Positions 53,706 through 61,493 of a DNA stretch of 64,000 nucleotides are shown piece by piece. Under the pieces are notes generated by a model, which searched no databases, was not told where the DNA came from, and worked only from the letters and a program-made list of their open reading frames with translations. The position numbers and the translations under genes were made by a program. Numbering within the stretch: position 1 is the stretch's first letter; every line of letters begins with the position of its first letter. Origin of the DNA: JBNJGB01 sp051747385 (GTDB taxonomy: Bacteria; Myxococcota_A; UBA9042; PHBI01; JACKFB01); the NCBI GenBank assembly GCA_051747385.1, contig JBNJGB010000003.1, positions 211,405-275,404 of the forward strand. The letters are read 5' to 3'.

Positions 53706-53869
53706 GACCGGCGCGCCACTGTCCTCCAGTTCACGCGCCCGAGCCAATCGACGCTCCTTTCGCCTCTTCCTCTCGTCGAGCTGTCGCCGTACCCTCGGCT
53801 TCACCTGAAAAGCTCCTCGGTGTCATCGGGGTTGCGTGGTTGCTCCCCAATGATACCGGGCTTTTCAGG
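53706..53869 (-). mobile_element. Transposase 5' fragment with terminal hairpin (IS remnant)
   Basis: On the minus strand a hairpin (53804-53869) ends at a GTG that opens KPRVRRQLDERKRRKERRLARARELEDS. This basic N-terminus resembles IS1380-type transposases as I recall them. The frame loses that character near 53706, where the broken lipoprotein sequence begins. The hairpin has 10-bp outer arms (CCTGAAAAGC / GCTTTTCAGG) and imperfect inner arms. I infer an IS inserted in the lipoprotein gene and later mostly deleted. No full transposase or second end is present. Confidence 0.35.
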
Positions 53870-53926
53870 CCTTTGCGCCCCCGCCTCCTCGCTCCAGGCA
53901 TCACGCGCCGGGCTGCGCGACGCCCG

Positions 53927-54493
53927 TCAGGGCCGGCGCGCGGCCTGGATCTGCGCGACGAGATCCCAGAGGGGGCGCGCGTCGGAGAACAGGCGCGGGG
54001 GCGCCTCGACGAGTCGTCCCCGGTCGTCTCGGCGCACCACGTGAACGCCGCTCGGGGACTGCCGGACCCACGTGCGGCCCGTCGCGTCCGTGACGACACG
54101 CCACACGCCCTGGCCGAGGCCGCACGGGACGTGCCCGGTCGGGGTGCGCTCGAGGAAGAGGACCACGTCCTCCCCCCGTGCGAAGCGCGGCATCCCGGGG
54201 ACGCGCATGGTCATGCCGTCCGCCCCCTCGCCGCCCGGCAGGCGCAGCACGTACCGCGAGGGCACGTCGCGTCCCCGGTAGACGTCGCGGACCACCAGGG
54301 TCACGTCCGTGGCCAGGGAGCCTCCGCGGCCGCGCAGGTCCACGGGCTCGACACGCTCGACGTGCGCTCGGACGACCCACTCGGAGGTTCGCGTCATGGT
54401 GGGGACGTCCACCTGGACGACCGTCGTGGCGGCCGCGGGCGGGGCGAGGCCCGCTCCCAGGGCCAGGAGCGCACAGGCGATGAGGTTCCTCAA
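53927..54493 (-). CDS. Secreted hypothetical protein
   Basis: 188 aa, not recognised. Signal peptide MRNLIACALLALGAGLAPPAAAT. The mature part has beta-rich segments (SEWVVRAHVERVEPVDLRG, TDVTLVVRDVYRG, RYVLRLPGGE, GEDVVLFLERT) and ends in RPLWDLVAQIQAARR. I chose TTG (AGGGAAGAAG upstream) because no ATG or GTG precedes the signal peptide in frame and a promoter lies 42 nt upstream. Function unknown. Confidence 0.75.
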   Translation of the reverse strand: MRNLIACALLALGAGLAPPAAATTVVQVDVPTMTRTSEWVVRAHVERVEPVDLRGRGGSLATDVTLVVRDVYRGRDVPSRYVLRLPGGEGADGMTMRVPGMPRFARGEDVVLFLERTPTGHVPCGLGQGVWRVVTDATGRTWVRQSPSGVHVVRRDDRGRLVEAPPRLFSDARPLWDLVAQIQAARRP

Positions 54494-54534
54494 GAGCTTC
54501 TTCCCTCGGCGGACGGCGTCCCCGACACCAACAA

Positions 54535-54564
54535 AGCATAGCAACGGGGCCTGTCGCCCCACAA
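54535..54564 (-). promoter_or_regulatory. Promoter of the secreted hypothetical protein
   Basis: Minus-strand TTGTGG, 18-nt spacer, TATGCT, about 42 nt before the TTG start. It lies in the 297-nt divergent spacer to the HDOD-GGDEF gene, where nothing else is recognised. Confidence 0.5.
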
Positions 54565-54790
54565 CTCGCAGGCCTCCAGGGCCGCGATCACGGGTGCATT
54601 CCCCATGGAGGTGGGGCGCGCGGTCCATCGTGGGCCACGACCCGCGCCTACAACAGGTTACACGGTTCGGTGACAAAGCGGATCATGACTTCCCCGCGGA
54701 TCTCCGATACGGGATTGTGCGCGCACGGCACACACCACGCGTCGCGGGTCGGTGGCCGGCCCGCGGATCCACGCATCGCCCCGGTGGAAC

Positions 54791-56329
54791 GTGTCACAGA
54801 AAACCCGGACAGCCCCCGAAAGTCCCGGCCGGGACGCGGCGACGGATCTCCCGGCTCCCCCCACGAGCCTCGCCATGGTCGTCAAGGCCGCGGGCGATCC
54901 CGAGGTCTCGATGCAGCAGCTCGCGAGCCTCATCGGCCGCGAGCCGAGCCTGACGACCACGTTCTTGCGGATGGCGAACAGCGCCGCGTACGGCGGGGGA
55001 CAGCCCGTGCGCACGATCCGGCAGGCGACGGTGCGCCTTGGCACGCGGTGCATCCGGAACATCGCCGTGAGCTACGCCGTCCGTACGACGCTCAGCGGAG
55101 CGGATCCGGGCGAGCTCGACGCGAATCGCTTCTGGGAGGACTCCCTGCGGCGCGGGGTGGCCGCGCTGGTCCTGGCGCGGCGGGCCGGCTACGAGGATCC
55201 GTCCGAGGCGTTCACGCTGGGCCTCGTCCAGGACCTGGGCCTCCTGGTGATGGCCGTGCGATGGCGCGACCGCAGCGCGGAGCTCCAGGAGACGACCGAC
55301 CTGCCCGGGCCGGAGCGGATGGCCTCCGAGCGGCGCCTGACGGGCACGGATCACCCGGAGGTCTTCGTGGCGGCGGCGCGCGAGTGGGGGCTCCCCGAGG
55401 ACATGGTCGCGGTCGCCGGGCTCCACCACGACGAGGAGGCGACCCTGCCCGAGCGGCGGAGCCACCGGCTGCTGGAGATCTGCCGGGCCGCCGACGCGCT
55501 CGCCGACGTGGTCCAGACCTCCGGCGAGCGAGGGGCGTTCGCGCGCGTCCGCACGTTGCTCGCGGGCCTGCAGTCCCGGGAGGAGCTGACCCTCGAGGCC
55601 CTCGTCGAGGAGGTCCGCGAGGAGATGGAGGTCGCCTCGGAGGACCTGGACATCCGCATCGGGCGTCAGCCGACGTTCCAGGACCTGATGAGCAACGCCA
55701 ACGAGACCCTCATCCAGCTCACGGACACGTACGAGGAGCTCACGCGGAAGCTGGAGAAGGCCCTGCGCGACAAGGAGGAGATGGCCCGGCGGCTGGAGGA
55801 GAAGAACGAGGCGCTGCGCCGCCTGGCCGCGACCGACATGCTCACCGGCGTCTACAACCGGCGCGCTTTCACCCAGTCCCTCCAGCTCGCGCTCGACACG
55901 GCGAGCGAGTGCCGCCGTCCCCTGTCGCTCGTCATGATGGACGTGGATCACTTCAAGCGCGTGAACGACACGTGGGGCCACGCTGTCGGCGACGACGTGC
56001 TGAAGGAGGTCTGCCGGCGCCTCGAGGGGATGTTGCGGCCCGGCGACGTGGTGGGGAGGCTCGGCGGAGAGGAGTTCGGCCTGCTGCTGCCGGGATGCGG
56101 GCGGGGGGAGGGGCGGCGCGTGGCCGAGCGCCTGCGGGAGGCCATCGCCGATCGCCCCGTCCGCGGTCGGCAGGACGCGGAGCTCGACGTGACCGCGTCG
56201 TTCGGCGGCGTCACGGTTCAGCGCTTCCCGGCGCCGTCCCCGGACCAGATCCTCGTGCAGAGCGACCGCGCGCTGTACCTCAGCAAGGACCGCGGCCGGA
56301 ACAAGGTCACCTGGCGCCGTCTGCCGTAG
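54791..56329 (+). CDS. HDOD - GGDEF diguanylate cyclase
   Basis: 512 aa. An N-terminal HDOD domain about 20-220 (LPAPPTSLAMVV, REPSLTTTFLRMANSAAYG, HHDEEATL). A coiled coil (TYEELTRKLEKALRDKEEMARRL) about 310-350. Then a GGDEF domain: ATDMLTGVYNRRAF, MMDVDHFKRVND and the active-site variant GGEEF (425-429), which is still catalytic in many enzymes. Makes cyclic di-GMP, probably gated by the HDOD domain. I chose GTG (MSQKTRTAPE) after a weak GGTGGA; a GTG 13 codons earlier is an alternative. Ends 6 nt from the convergent frameshift locus. Confidence 0.92.
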   Translation: MSQKTRTAPESPGRDAATDLPAPPTSLAMVVKAAGDPEVSMQQLASLIGREPSLTTTFLRMANSAAYGGGQPVRTIRQATVRLGTRCIRNIAVSYAVRTTLSGADPGELDANRFWEDSLRRGVAALVLARRAGYEDPSEAFTLGLVQDLGLLVMAVRWRDRSAELQETTDLPGPERMASERRLTGTDHPEVFVAAAREWGLPEDMVAVAGLHHDEEATLPERRSHRLLEICRAADALADVVQTSGERGAFARVRTLLAGLQSREELTLEALVEEVREEMEVASEDLDIRIGRQPTFQDLMSNANETLIQLTDTYEELTRKLEKALRDKEEMARRLEEKNEALRRLAATDMLTGVYNRRAFTQSLQLALDTASECRRPLSLVMMDVDHFKRVNDTWGHAVGDDVLKEVCRRLEGMLRPGDVVGRLGGEEFGLLLPGCGRGEGRRVAERLREAIADRPVRGRQDAELDVTASFGGVTVQRFPAPSPDQILVQSDRALYLSKDRGRNKVTWRRLP

Positions 56330-56335
56330 GGCTCT

Positions 56336-58351
56336 TCAGCCGCCGCGGCAGAGGGCGAGGAGCGAGTCGGCCCAGGTGCTGGGCGGCGTCTCCAGGGGGG
56401 GGTGCTCGGCCAGGAAGGCGGCGGCGTCCGCGACAGGGTCCCGGCGGGAGGCCAGGCGTGCCGCCGCCAGCGGAGCCAAGGCCGCGTCGGCGTGCATGAG
56501 GTCGGTGAGCGACGACGGCTCGGGCGGGGTGTTCGTGGCCCGCCAGATCCCCAGCCAGGCCTCCAGCAACCTCACGCGGAGCGCGTCCGAGCGGCGCCGG
56601 TCGAGGGCGGCTCGGTGGAGCGCCGCGTGGAGCGGATGCGCGGCCAGGGGGGCGCGAGCCAGTCGCTCCAAGAGCGCCTCGCCGACGGGCCCGCCCGCCA
56701 GGATGGCCCGCTCCGCCGCGGGCACGATGCCCTCCGGGGGAGACTCGAGGGCGAGGAGCCGCAGGGCCAGGCGGAGCAGGTGAGGCGTGACCTCCGGATC
56801 CTCCAGCCGGCGCAGGAGCGACGCCACGATGGCACCGGCCGCGTCCGGGCGATCCGCCGTCCACAGCTCGCCGGCGGCGGCCAGGCGGTTGGCCGGGCTG
56901 TGGGGATCGTCGGGATCCTGCGCCGTGCCGTTCGCGGGGCTCGACGTTCCCTCGTCCGGGCCCGTTCGCGACACGCGCAGGCGAACCGTCTGCCACGTGA
57001 GCGCGGCGCCCTCGGGGAGGAGGGTGCGCAGAGCGCGGCCCAGGCGATGCCCGGCCTCGTCGCCCGCCAGCACCAGCTCGTCGTCCGGGACCCGGTCGGT
57101 CAGCGCGGCGACCAGGGCGGCGCGGTCGTCCCCCGAGAGATCGTCGGCCAGCCTCCAGGCCTGAAGGAGGCCCTCGTCGGTCCCCCGGCCCAGCCATCCG
57201 CGCGCGGCCCGCGCAATGGAGCCCGCCGCCTCCAGGAAGGCGAGGGCCTCCGTGTCCTCGGGGGGCGCCGGAGCCGAGCCGAGGGAGCGGGCGCGGGCGG
57301 TCCAGCGGGTCTCCGGCGCCGTCGGGGGCGTGACCTCCGGTGACGGCAGCGGCCGTCGGGCCAGCGCCCGCAGGGCCTCGGTGTCGGGCGCCTCGGCCTC
57401 GGCGCCGTGGGCCACGGCCTGCGCTGCCAGCGACGGGGCCAGGAGCAGCGCGGCCCGCGCGCCGGCGGCCCGGGCGAGATCCGGCCGATCGCCCGACCGG
57501 GCCAGGATCTCCAGGAGGTGCTCGGTGCCTTCCTCCAGGCGCCCCGAAGTGTCCAGCGCCTCCACCTCCGAGAGGGCGGTCTCCACCGGCTCGTCGGCGG
57601 CCGAGGGCGCGAGGTGATCCGCGCGCTCCAGCCACTCGATGGCGGGCGCGAGGGCCTCGCGCAGGGCCGGCCGGCGCCCCAAGGCGGCGGCACGGTTCAC
57701 GACGCGGCGACCGTCGAGCACCGGGGCCAGCCAGTCCGCGCCGTGGGCGTCCTTCGCGGAGAGGAGGCCGGCGGCGGCGACGCGGAGTCCCACGGCTGAC
57801 AGGTCCGGTCGCCGACCGTCCAGCTCGCGGAGCGACGCGAGGAGCGCCTCCCAGGCCTCGGCGTCGTCCCGAGCGGTGTCGGGGATCTCCGCAGCCGCGA
57901 GCCGGAACCGCCACAGGGCTACCTGGTCGGCGTCCGCACGTGGGGCCAGGCGCTCCAGCAGGCGCGCCGCTCGGTCGTGCTCGGCCGGCACCAGCAGGAG
58001 AAGCTCCAGCGTGCGGGTCGCCAGGTCGGGATCCTCGGCGGGATCCGGGGGGTCGACGATGGAGGTCGCCAGGGCGGCGCGATCCGCGTCGGTGCGGCCG
58101 GTCAGCGCGGTCCACACCTCCATGGGCGTGCCCTCCGGGAGGGTCGTCGGGTGGGGTGGGTCGAAGCCGCCGGTGGCCAGGCGCTCCACGCCGGCCACCA
58201 GATCCGGGTCCCTCGGATGGCGGCGGAGGAGGGTCCGGGCCAGGCGGGCCAGGCGGCGCGCGCTGCCGAGCCGCTCGGCCTGTGCCCCGTCGAGGGCCTC
58301 ACGCTCCCGGCGAACGGCCTCCGAGAGGGCTCGCGCCGGAGGCGTCAGGAC
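56336..58351 (-). CDS. Downstream frame of a predicted -1 frameshift fusion; helical hypothetical protein
   Basis: 671 codons in the -1 frame relative to 58345-58875, reading VLTPPARALSEAVRREREAL directly after the A-run. The sequence is Ala/Leu/Arg/Glu-rich with repeated helical units (LLELLLLVPAEHDRAARLLERLA-like, LLARAPLAAHPLHAALHRAAL), suggesting TPR/HEAT-like solenoids. There is no ATG, GTG or TTG near its apparent N-terminus; the first is about 54 codons in. Coding character continues right up to the slippery site, so it most likely exists as the C-terminal part of an 846-residue fusion. No recognised domain. Alternatively the A-run is miscounted and this is one ordinary gene. Confidence 0.75.
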   Translation of the reverse strand, partial: VLTPPARALSEAVRREREALDGAQAERLGSARRLARLARTLLRRHPRDPDLVAGVERLATGGFDPPHPTTLPEGTPMEVWTALTGRTDADRAALATSIVDPPDPAEDPDLATRTLELLLLVPAEHDRAARLLERLAPRADADQVALWRFRLAAAEIPDTARDDAEAWEALLASLRELDGRRPDLSAVGLRVAAAGLLSAKDAHGADWLAPVLDGRRVVNRAAALGRRPALREALAPAIEWLERADHLAPSAADEPVETALSEVEALDTSGRLEEGTEHLLEILARSGDRPDLARAAGARAALLLAPSLAAQAVAHGAEAEAPDTEALRALARRPLPSPEVTPPTAPETRWTARARSLGSAPAPPEDTEALAFLEAAGSIARAARGWLGRGTDEGLLQAWRLADDLSGDDRAALVAALTDRVPDDELVLAGDEAGHRLGRALRTLLPEGAALTWQTVRLRVSRTGPDEGTSSPANGTAQDPDDPHSPANRLAAAGELWTADRPDAAGAIVASLLRRLEDPEVTPHLLRLALRLLALESPPEGIVPAAERAILAGGPVGEALLERLARAPLAAHPLHAALHRAALDRRRSDALRVRLLEAWLGIWRATNTPPEPSSLTDLMHADAALAPLAAARLASRRDPVADAAAFLAEHPPLETPPSTWADSLLALCRGG
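58317..58343 (-). promoter_or_regulatory. Stem-loop downstream of the slippery site
   Basis: A 7-bp perfect stem (GCCTCCG / CGGAGGC) with a 13-nt loop, starting 7 nt after the slippery heptamer. Spacing of 5-9 nt is what -1 frameshift stimulators need. The stem overlaps the coding sequence just past the zero-frame stop. Confidence 0.6.
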
Positions 58352-58875
58352 TTTTTTTTTCCGCCGTCCGCCACGGCGACGTCCAGGGTGCGACCCCCTG
58401 CCGTGACGCGGGCGGGGAGATCGACGGCGACCAGCACCCGCGCGGGGGCGGTCAGGCGCAGCCAGCCCGGGCCCACGAAACCCGCGCCTATCTCCTCGGG
58501 GCCGAGCGAGCCGCCGCTGGCCTCCGACAGAGCGGCCGCCAGGGCACCCGGGGAGGGCGCGCCGCCGCCGTCGGACCACGTGATCAGGAGCGCGGCCTCG
58601 CCCTCCTCGGGGGGATCGTCGGGTCGGCGCAGGAGCAGCACCGTCGAGTCGTCGCCCTCCAGGAGGGGGATCGGGCGGGGCGTCGAAAGGGACAGCGCGC
58701 GCGCCAGGGCGACGTCGACCGCCACCCGGCCCCGGCCCAGGGGCTCCAGAGCGCCGATCTCCTCGGATCGGACGCCGGCGCCGAGGGCGAGGGCGCGCTG
58801 GATGCGGCCCGGCGAGAGGGCCTCCGCACCCGGCCCGCCGGCCTCCAGGAGCAGGGTCTCGTGACCGGCGCTCAT
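58345..58875 (-). CDS. Probable RNA-binding protein with two DbpA-like domains; zero-frame product of the frameshift locus
   Basis: 176 aa, ending GGKKKS then TGA. Two similar halves are visible: SPGRIQRALALGAGVRSEEIGA followed by RVAVDVALARAL, and SPGALAAALSEASGGSLGPEEIGA followed by LRLTAPARVLVAV and GGRTLDVAVAD. The pattern (pxxL-AL--G---E-IG-I---...V-V--...G--L-V--A) recalls the RNA-binding domain at the C-terminus of DbpA helicases; this is pattern recall, not a search. The ATG overlaps the stop of the upstream 835-aa gene as ATGA. Translation would yield both this short form and an 846-aa frameshift form. Confidence 0.8.
   Translation of the reverse strand: MSAGHETLLLEAGGPGAEALSPGRIQRALALGAGVRSEEIGALEPLGRGRVAVDVALARALSLSTPRPIPLLEGDDSTVLLLRRPDDPPEEGEAALLITWSDGGGAPSPGALAAALSEASGGSLGPEEIGAGFVGPGWLRLTAPARVLVAVDLPARVTAGGRTLDVAVADGGKKKS
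58351..58357 (-). promoter_or_regulatory. A AAA AAG slippery heptamer (predicted -1 ribosomal frameshift site)
   Basis: The zero frame reads GGA AAA AAA AAG TCC TGA, so A AAA AAG is in exactly the phase used by E. coli dnaX. A -1 slip reads on as GTC CTG ACG and enters the 671-codon downstream frame. The nine-A run is exceptional in a roughly 70 % GC coding region. A10 would fuse the frames without slippage, so transcriptional slippage or a read error must also be considered. Confidence 0.65.
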
Positions 58876-61379
58876 GTCTCGCCCCCTTCGCCGCGCGGGC
58901 GCTCTTCGGGTTCGCTCTCGTCGGCGGTCTTCGTCTCGGCCGACGGCTCCTTCTCCGCCTCGGGCGCGGGCTCCTTCTCCGCCTCGGGCGCGGGCTCCTT
59001 CTCCGCCTCGGGCGCGGGCTCCTTCTTCGCCTCGGGCGCGGGCTCCTTCTCCGCCTCGGGCGCGGGCTCCTTCTCCGCCTCGGGCGCGGGCTCCTTCTCC
59101 GCCTCGGGCGCGGGCTCCTTCTCGTCGGCGGTCTTCGTCTCGGCCGGCGGCTTCTTCTCGGCCGGCGGCTTCTTCTCGGCCGGCGGCTTCTTCTCGGCCC
59201 CGGCTTCGGGCTTCTTCTCGGCCTCGGGATTGGACGACAGGAGGGAGCCCGCGACGCGATAGCGCCGGCGGCCGTCCTTGCCCTCCTGGTCGGGCGCGCG
59301 CTCGACGACGCCCCAGAGGCTGCGGCCCTTGCGGCCCAGCTGATCCGGGGAGAGGCCGTCGGGAAGCTGCTCGGGGGTGACGTCGGCCCGCTCGTAGAAC
59401 TCGGCACCTCCGCCGGGATCGAGCAGGCGAGCCTGGAGGCTGCTCCTACGGCTCTTCAACACCTTGAGGTGGCGGGGTTTCCCGCTGCCGACGCCGAACC
59501 GCGCCTCCTCCTGGTCGAGGCGCGCCGCGATCTGCTCCGGGCTCTTCGCCAGGCGGATGTCGGAGGGGTCGGCGATCCAGTAGACGCGGAGGCCCCCCTT
59601 GTCCTTGCTCGGGTCCGCGTCCTCGCCCCGCAGAGGCGCCTCGACGATGTCTCCGCGCCGGAGGTGGAGCGGCGAGACGCCGGGCGGGAGGTCCTTCGCC
59701 CGCACCATGGTCCGGAGGTGCTTGTGCTCGTACGAGTCGGGCGCGGGGTGCTCGTGGTCCTCCACCAGGGCGTAGGTGGGCGTGGTGTGGATGACGCGCA
59801 GGGAGAAGGACTTGCCGGAGCCGACGCCGATACGCTCCTCGAACGCCCGGAGCGCCTGACGCCGCGCCTTGCGCCACGCCGGGTGCGACACCAGCTTCTG
59901 GCGGAGGGCGTGCGCCCGAGCCCCCGCGTCTCCCCGGACGTCGTACAGGGGCCGCAGGGCGTCGTCGGCCTCCTGGAGGTGCTCCTCCCGGGACAGGAGG
60001 CGCTCGGCCAGCAGCAGCCGCGCCCGCGCCATGTCCCGATGCTCGACGGCGCGGCGCGCGACCTCGAGCAGGCCGTCGTCGTCCTCGAGCTCGGTCCAGA
60101 GGTCGAGGACCCGGTGCCAGGTGGTGTCGCGCCTGCGCAGCTTGCGGTTGTCCAGCAGGCGCTCGCGCGCCCACTCGGCTGCCTTGCGTACGCCGAAGGT
60201 CTCCTTCGCCAGGTCGAGGATCGCGGCCACGTCCTCGCCGCTCCACTTCGCCATGGTGCGGTGGGGGACGGCGTCGAGCACGCGCTCGAGCACGGCGCTC
60301 TCGAAGGGCGACGCCAGGCCGGCGCGCAGGTTGCGCACCAGGCGGTCCGCCAGGCCCGAGGCCGCCTCCTCGTGGCGCGGATCCTCCAGGAGGGTCCGCT
60401 CCCAGAGGTTGAGCAGGGCGGTCTCGTCCCCGGCTCGGTGGAGCAGGCGCGCCATGGGGCGCCGCCAGCGGGTCGGATCGTCCGACGACAGGGGCTCCAG
60501 GAGGTCCGAGAGGTGCCCGGCCGTCTGCTCGTCCAGGGCGTTCGCCCGCTCGATGGCCCGGATGAGGCGATCCGCCTGCTTCGCGTCGAGGCTGTGGTCG
60601 GCGACCTGGGCCTCCAGCAGGGTCAGGGCGTCGCGTCGGACGTCGGACGGCGCCGCCCCCCCGCGGGCGCGAAGTTCGAGGAGCTCGGCGCGGAGGGCAC
60701 GCGCGGCCCGGGAGGGGCCGAAGCGCCGGACGTGATCTCCGAGGCGCGCGTGCACGCGGTCCAACGACGCCTCCCGCGCCTGGCCCTCGGCGCTCCGGGC
60801 GGCGAGAAGCTCCAGGCGCGCCCGGTCGAGTGCGGCGTCGGGGTGGGACGGCAGGCGCCCCACCAGCCTGTCGACGGCGGCCGTGACGCCTGCGACCGCC
60901 TCAGAGGCCGCGGTGGTCACGGCCTCCGTGTCCGCCTCGGAGGCCGCCAGCAGGAGGCGCACCGTGGCGCTCACGAGGGCCGGGCCGGCCTGGGGTCGGC
61001 CCAGCGAGGCGACCACCAGGCGCACGTCCTCCGCCGTCCGGGGATCGTCCAGGGCCTCGGCGGCCCCCCGGGCGAGGGCCAGCGCGGCGGCCAGGTCGTC
61101 GGGATCGGCCTCCAGGGCGGCGCCCAGGCGGCGCCGGATGCCGCGGAAGAACGTCGCAGCGGCCGGACGCACCGCCGCGTGGGCGAGGCCCTCGGCCGCG
61201 AGCACGGCCAGGTTGTGGTCGACCCACGCCGTCGGGGCGTCCTCGGCTCCGAGGACCTGCGCGATGAGGGCGTGGGTGGCTTCGGTGGTCCGCCGGAGGC
61301 GGTCCGGGACCAGACCGGCGGCCGGAAGCTCGGCGGTGAAGCGGTCCAGGGCTTCCCGGGCGGCGACGAGGTTCGCCAT
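58872..61379 (-). CDS. Hypothetical helical-repeat protein with duplicated C-terminal beta domain and repeat tail
   Basis: 835 aa, not recognised. Residues 1 to about 520 are helical (Ala/Leu/Arg-rich, TPR/ARM-like). Two related domains of about 85 residues follow, each opening with GVGSGK and containing a D(L/V)...P.G(V/L)SP..L block and a late YW/YR strand: first from about 523 (GVGSGKSFSLRVIHTT), second from about 620 (GVGSGKPRHLKVLKS). They look beta-rich and possibly nucleic-acid binding. The C-terminus has three PPAEKK units and seven EKEPAPEA octapeptides. Its stop overlaps the RNA-binding-like gene (ATGA), so all three frames form one translational unit. Confidence 0.85.
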   Translation of the reverse strand: MANLVAAREALDRFTAELPAAGLVPDRLRRTTEATHALIAQVLGAEDAPTAWVDHNLAVLAAEGLAHAAVRPAAATFFRGIRRRLGAALEADPDDLAAALALARGAAEALDDPRTAEDVRLVVASLGRPQAGPALVSATVRLLLAASEADTEAVTTAASEAVAGVTAAVDRLVGRLPSHPDAALDRARLELLAARSAEGQAREASLDRVHARLGDHVRRFGPSRAARALRAELLELRARGGAAPSDVRRDALTLLEAQVADHSLDAKQADRLIRAIERANALDEQTAGHLSDLLEPLSSDDPTRWRRPMARLLHRAGDETALLNLWERTLLEDPRHEEAASGLADRLVRNLRAGLASPFESAVLERVLDAVPHRTMAKWSGEDVAAILDLAKETFGVRKAAEWARERLLDNRKLRRRDTTWHRVLDLWTELEDDDGLLEVARRAVEHRDMARARLLLAERLLSREEHLQEADDALRPLYDVRGDAGARAHALRQKLVSHPAWRKARRQALRAFEERIGVGSGKSFSLRVIHTTPTYALVEDHEHPAPDSYEHKHLRTMVRAKDLPPGVSPLHLRRGDIVEAPLRGEDADPSKDKGGLRVYWIADPSDIRLAKSPEQIAARLDQEEARFGVGSGKPRHLKVLKSRRSSLQARLLDPGGGAEFYERADVTPEQLPDGLSPDQLGRKGRSLWGVVERAPDQEGKDGRRRYRVAGSLLSSNPEAEKKPEAGAEKKPPAEKKPPAEKKPPAETKTADEKEPAPEAEKEPAPEAEKEPAPEAEKEPAPEAKKEPAPEAEKEPAPEAEKEPAPEAEKEPSAETKTADESEPEERPRGEGGET
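58945..59112 (-). repeat. 24-bp tandem repeat encoding EKEPAPEA x7
   Basis: Seven copies of a 24-bp unit inside the 3' end of the 835-aa gene, in frame, one copy with a Lys for Glu change. An 18-bp PPAEKK-coding repeat lies just upstream in the gene (about 59140-59195). The high identity between units suggests recent expansion and likely length variation between strains. Confidence 0.9.
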
Positions 61380-61493
61380 GCGTGCTCCTGGGTGGGATTG
61401 AGCGCGTACGCTCCCTTGGGGGCCGGCACGTGCTGTGAGGGGCGCAGGCTAACCGCCGCGCCGGGCGTTCGCCAAGCCTCGCCCGCGGCGCGC

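Noticed and set aside
53415..53804. A full minus-strand gene of 129 codons
   Set aside because: Only the first 30 or so residues look protein-like (transposase-type); the rest is antisense to the lipoprotein remnant.
59467..59850. GVGSGKS in the 835-aa protein as an ATP-binding P-loop
   Set aside because: A Walker A motif needs GxxxxGK(S/T); the Gly four residues before GK is absent, no Walker B is visible, and the motif simply marks the start of each duplicated beta domain.
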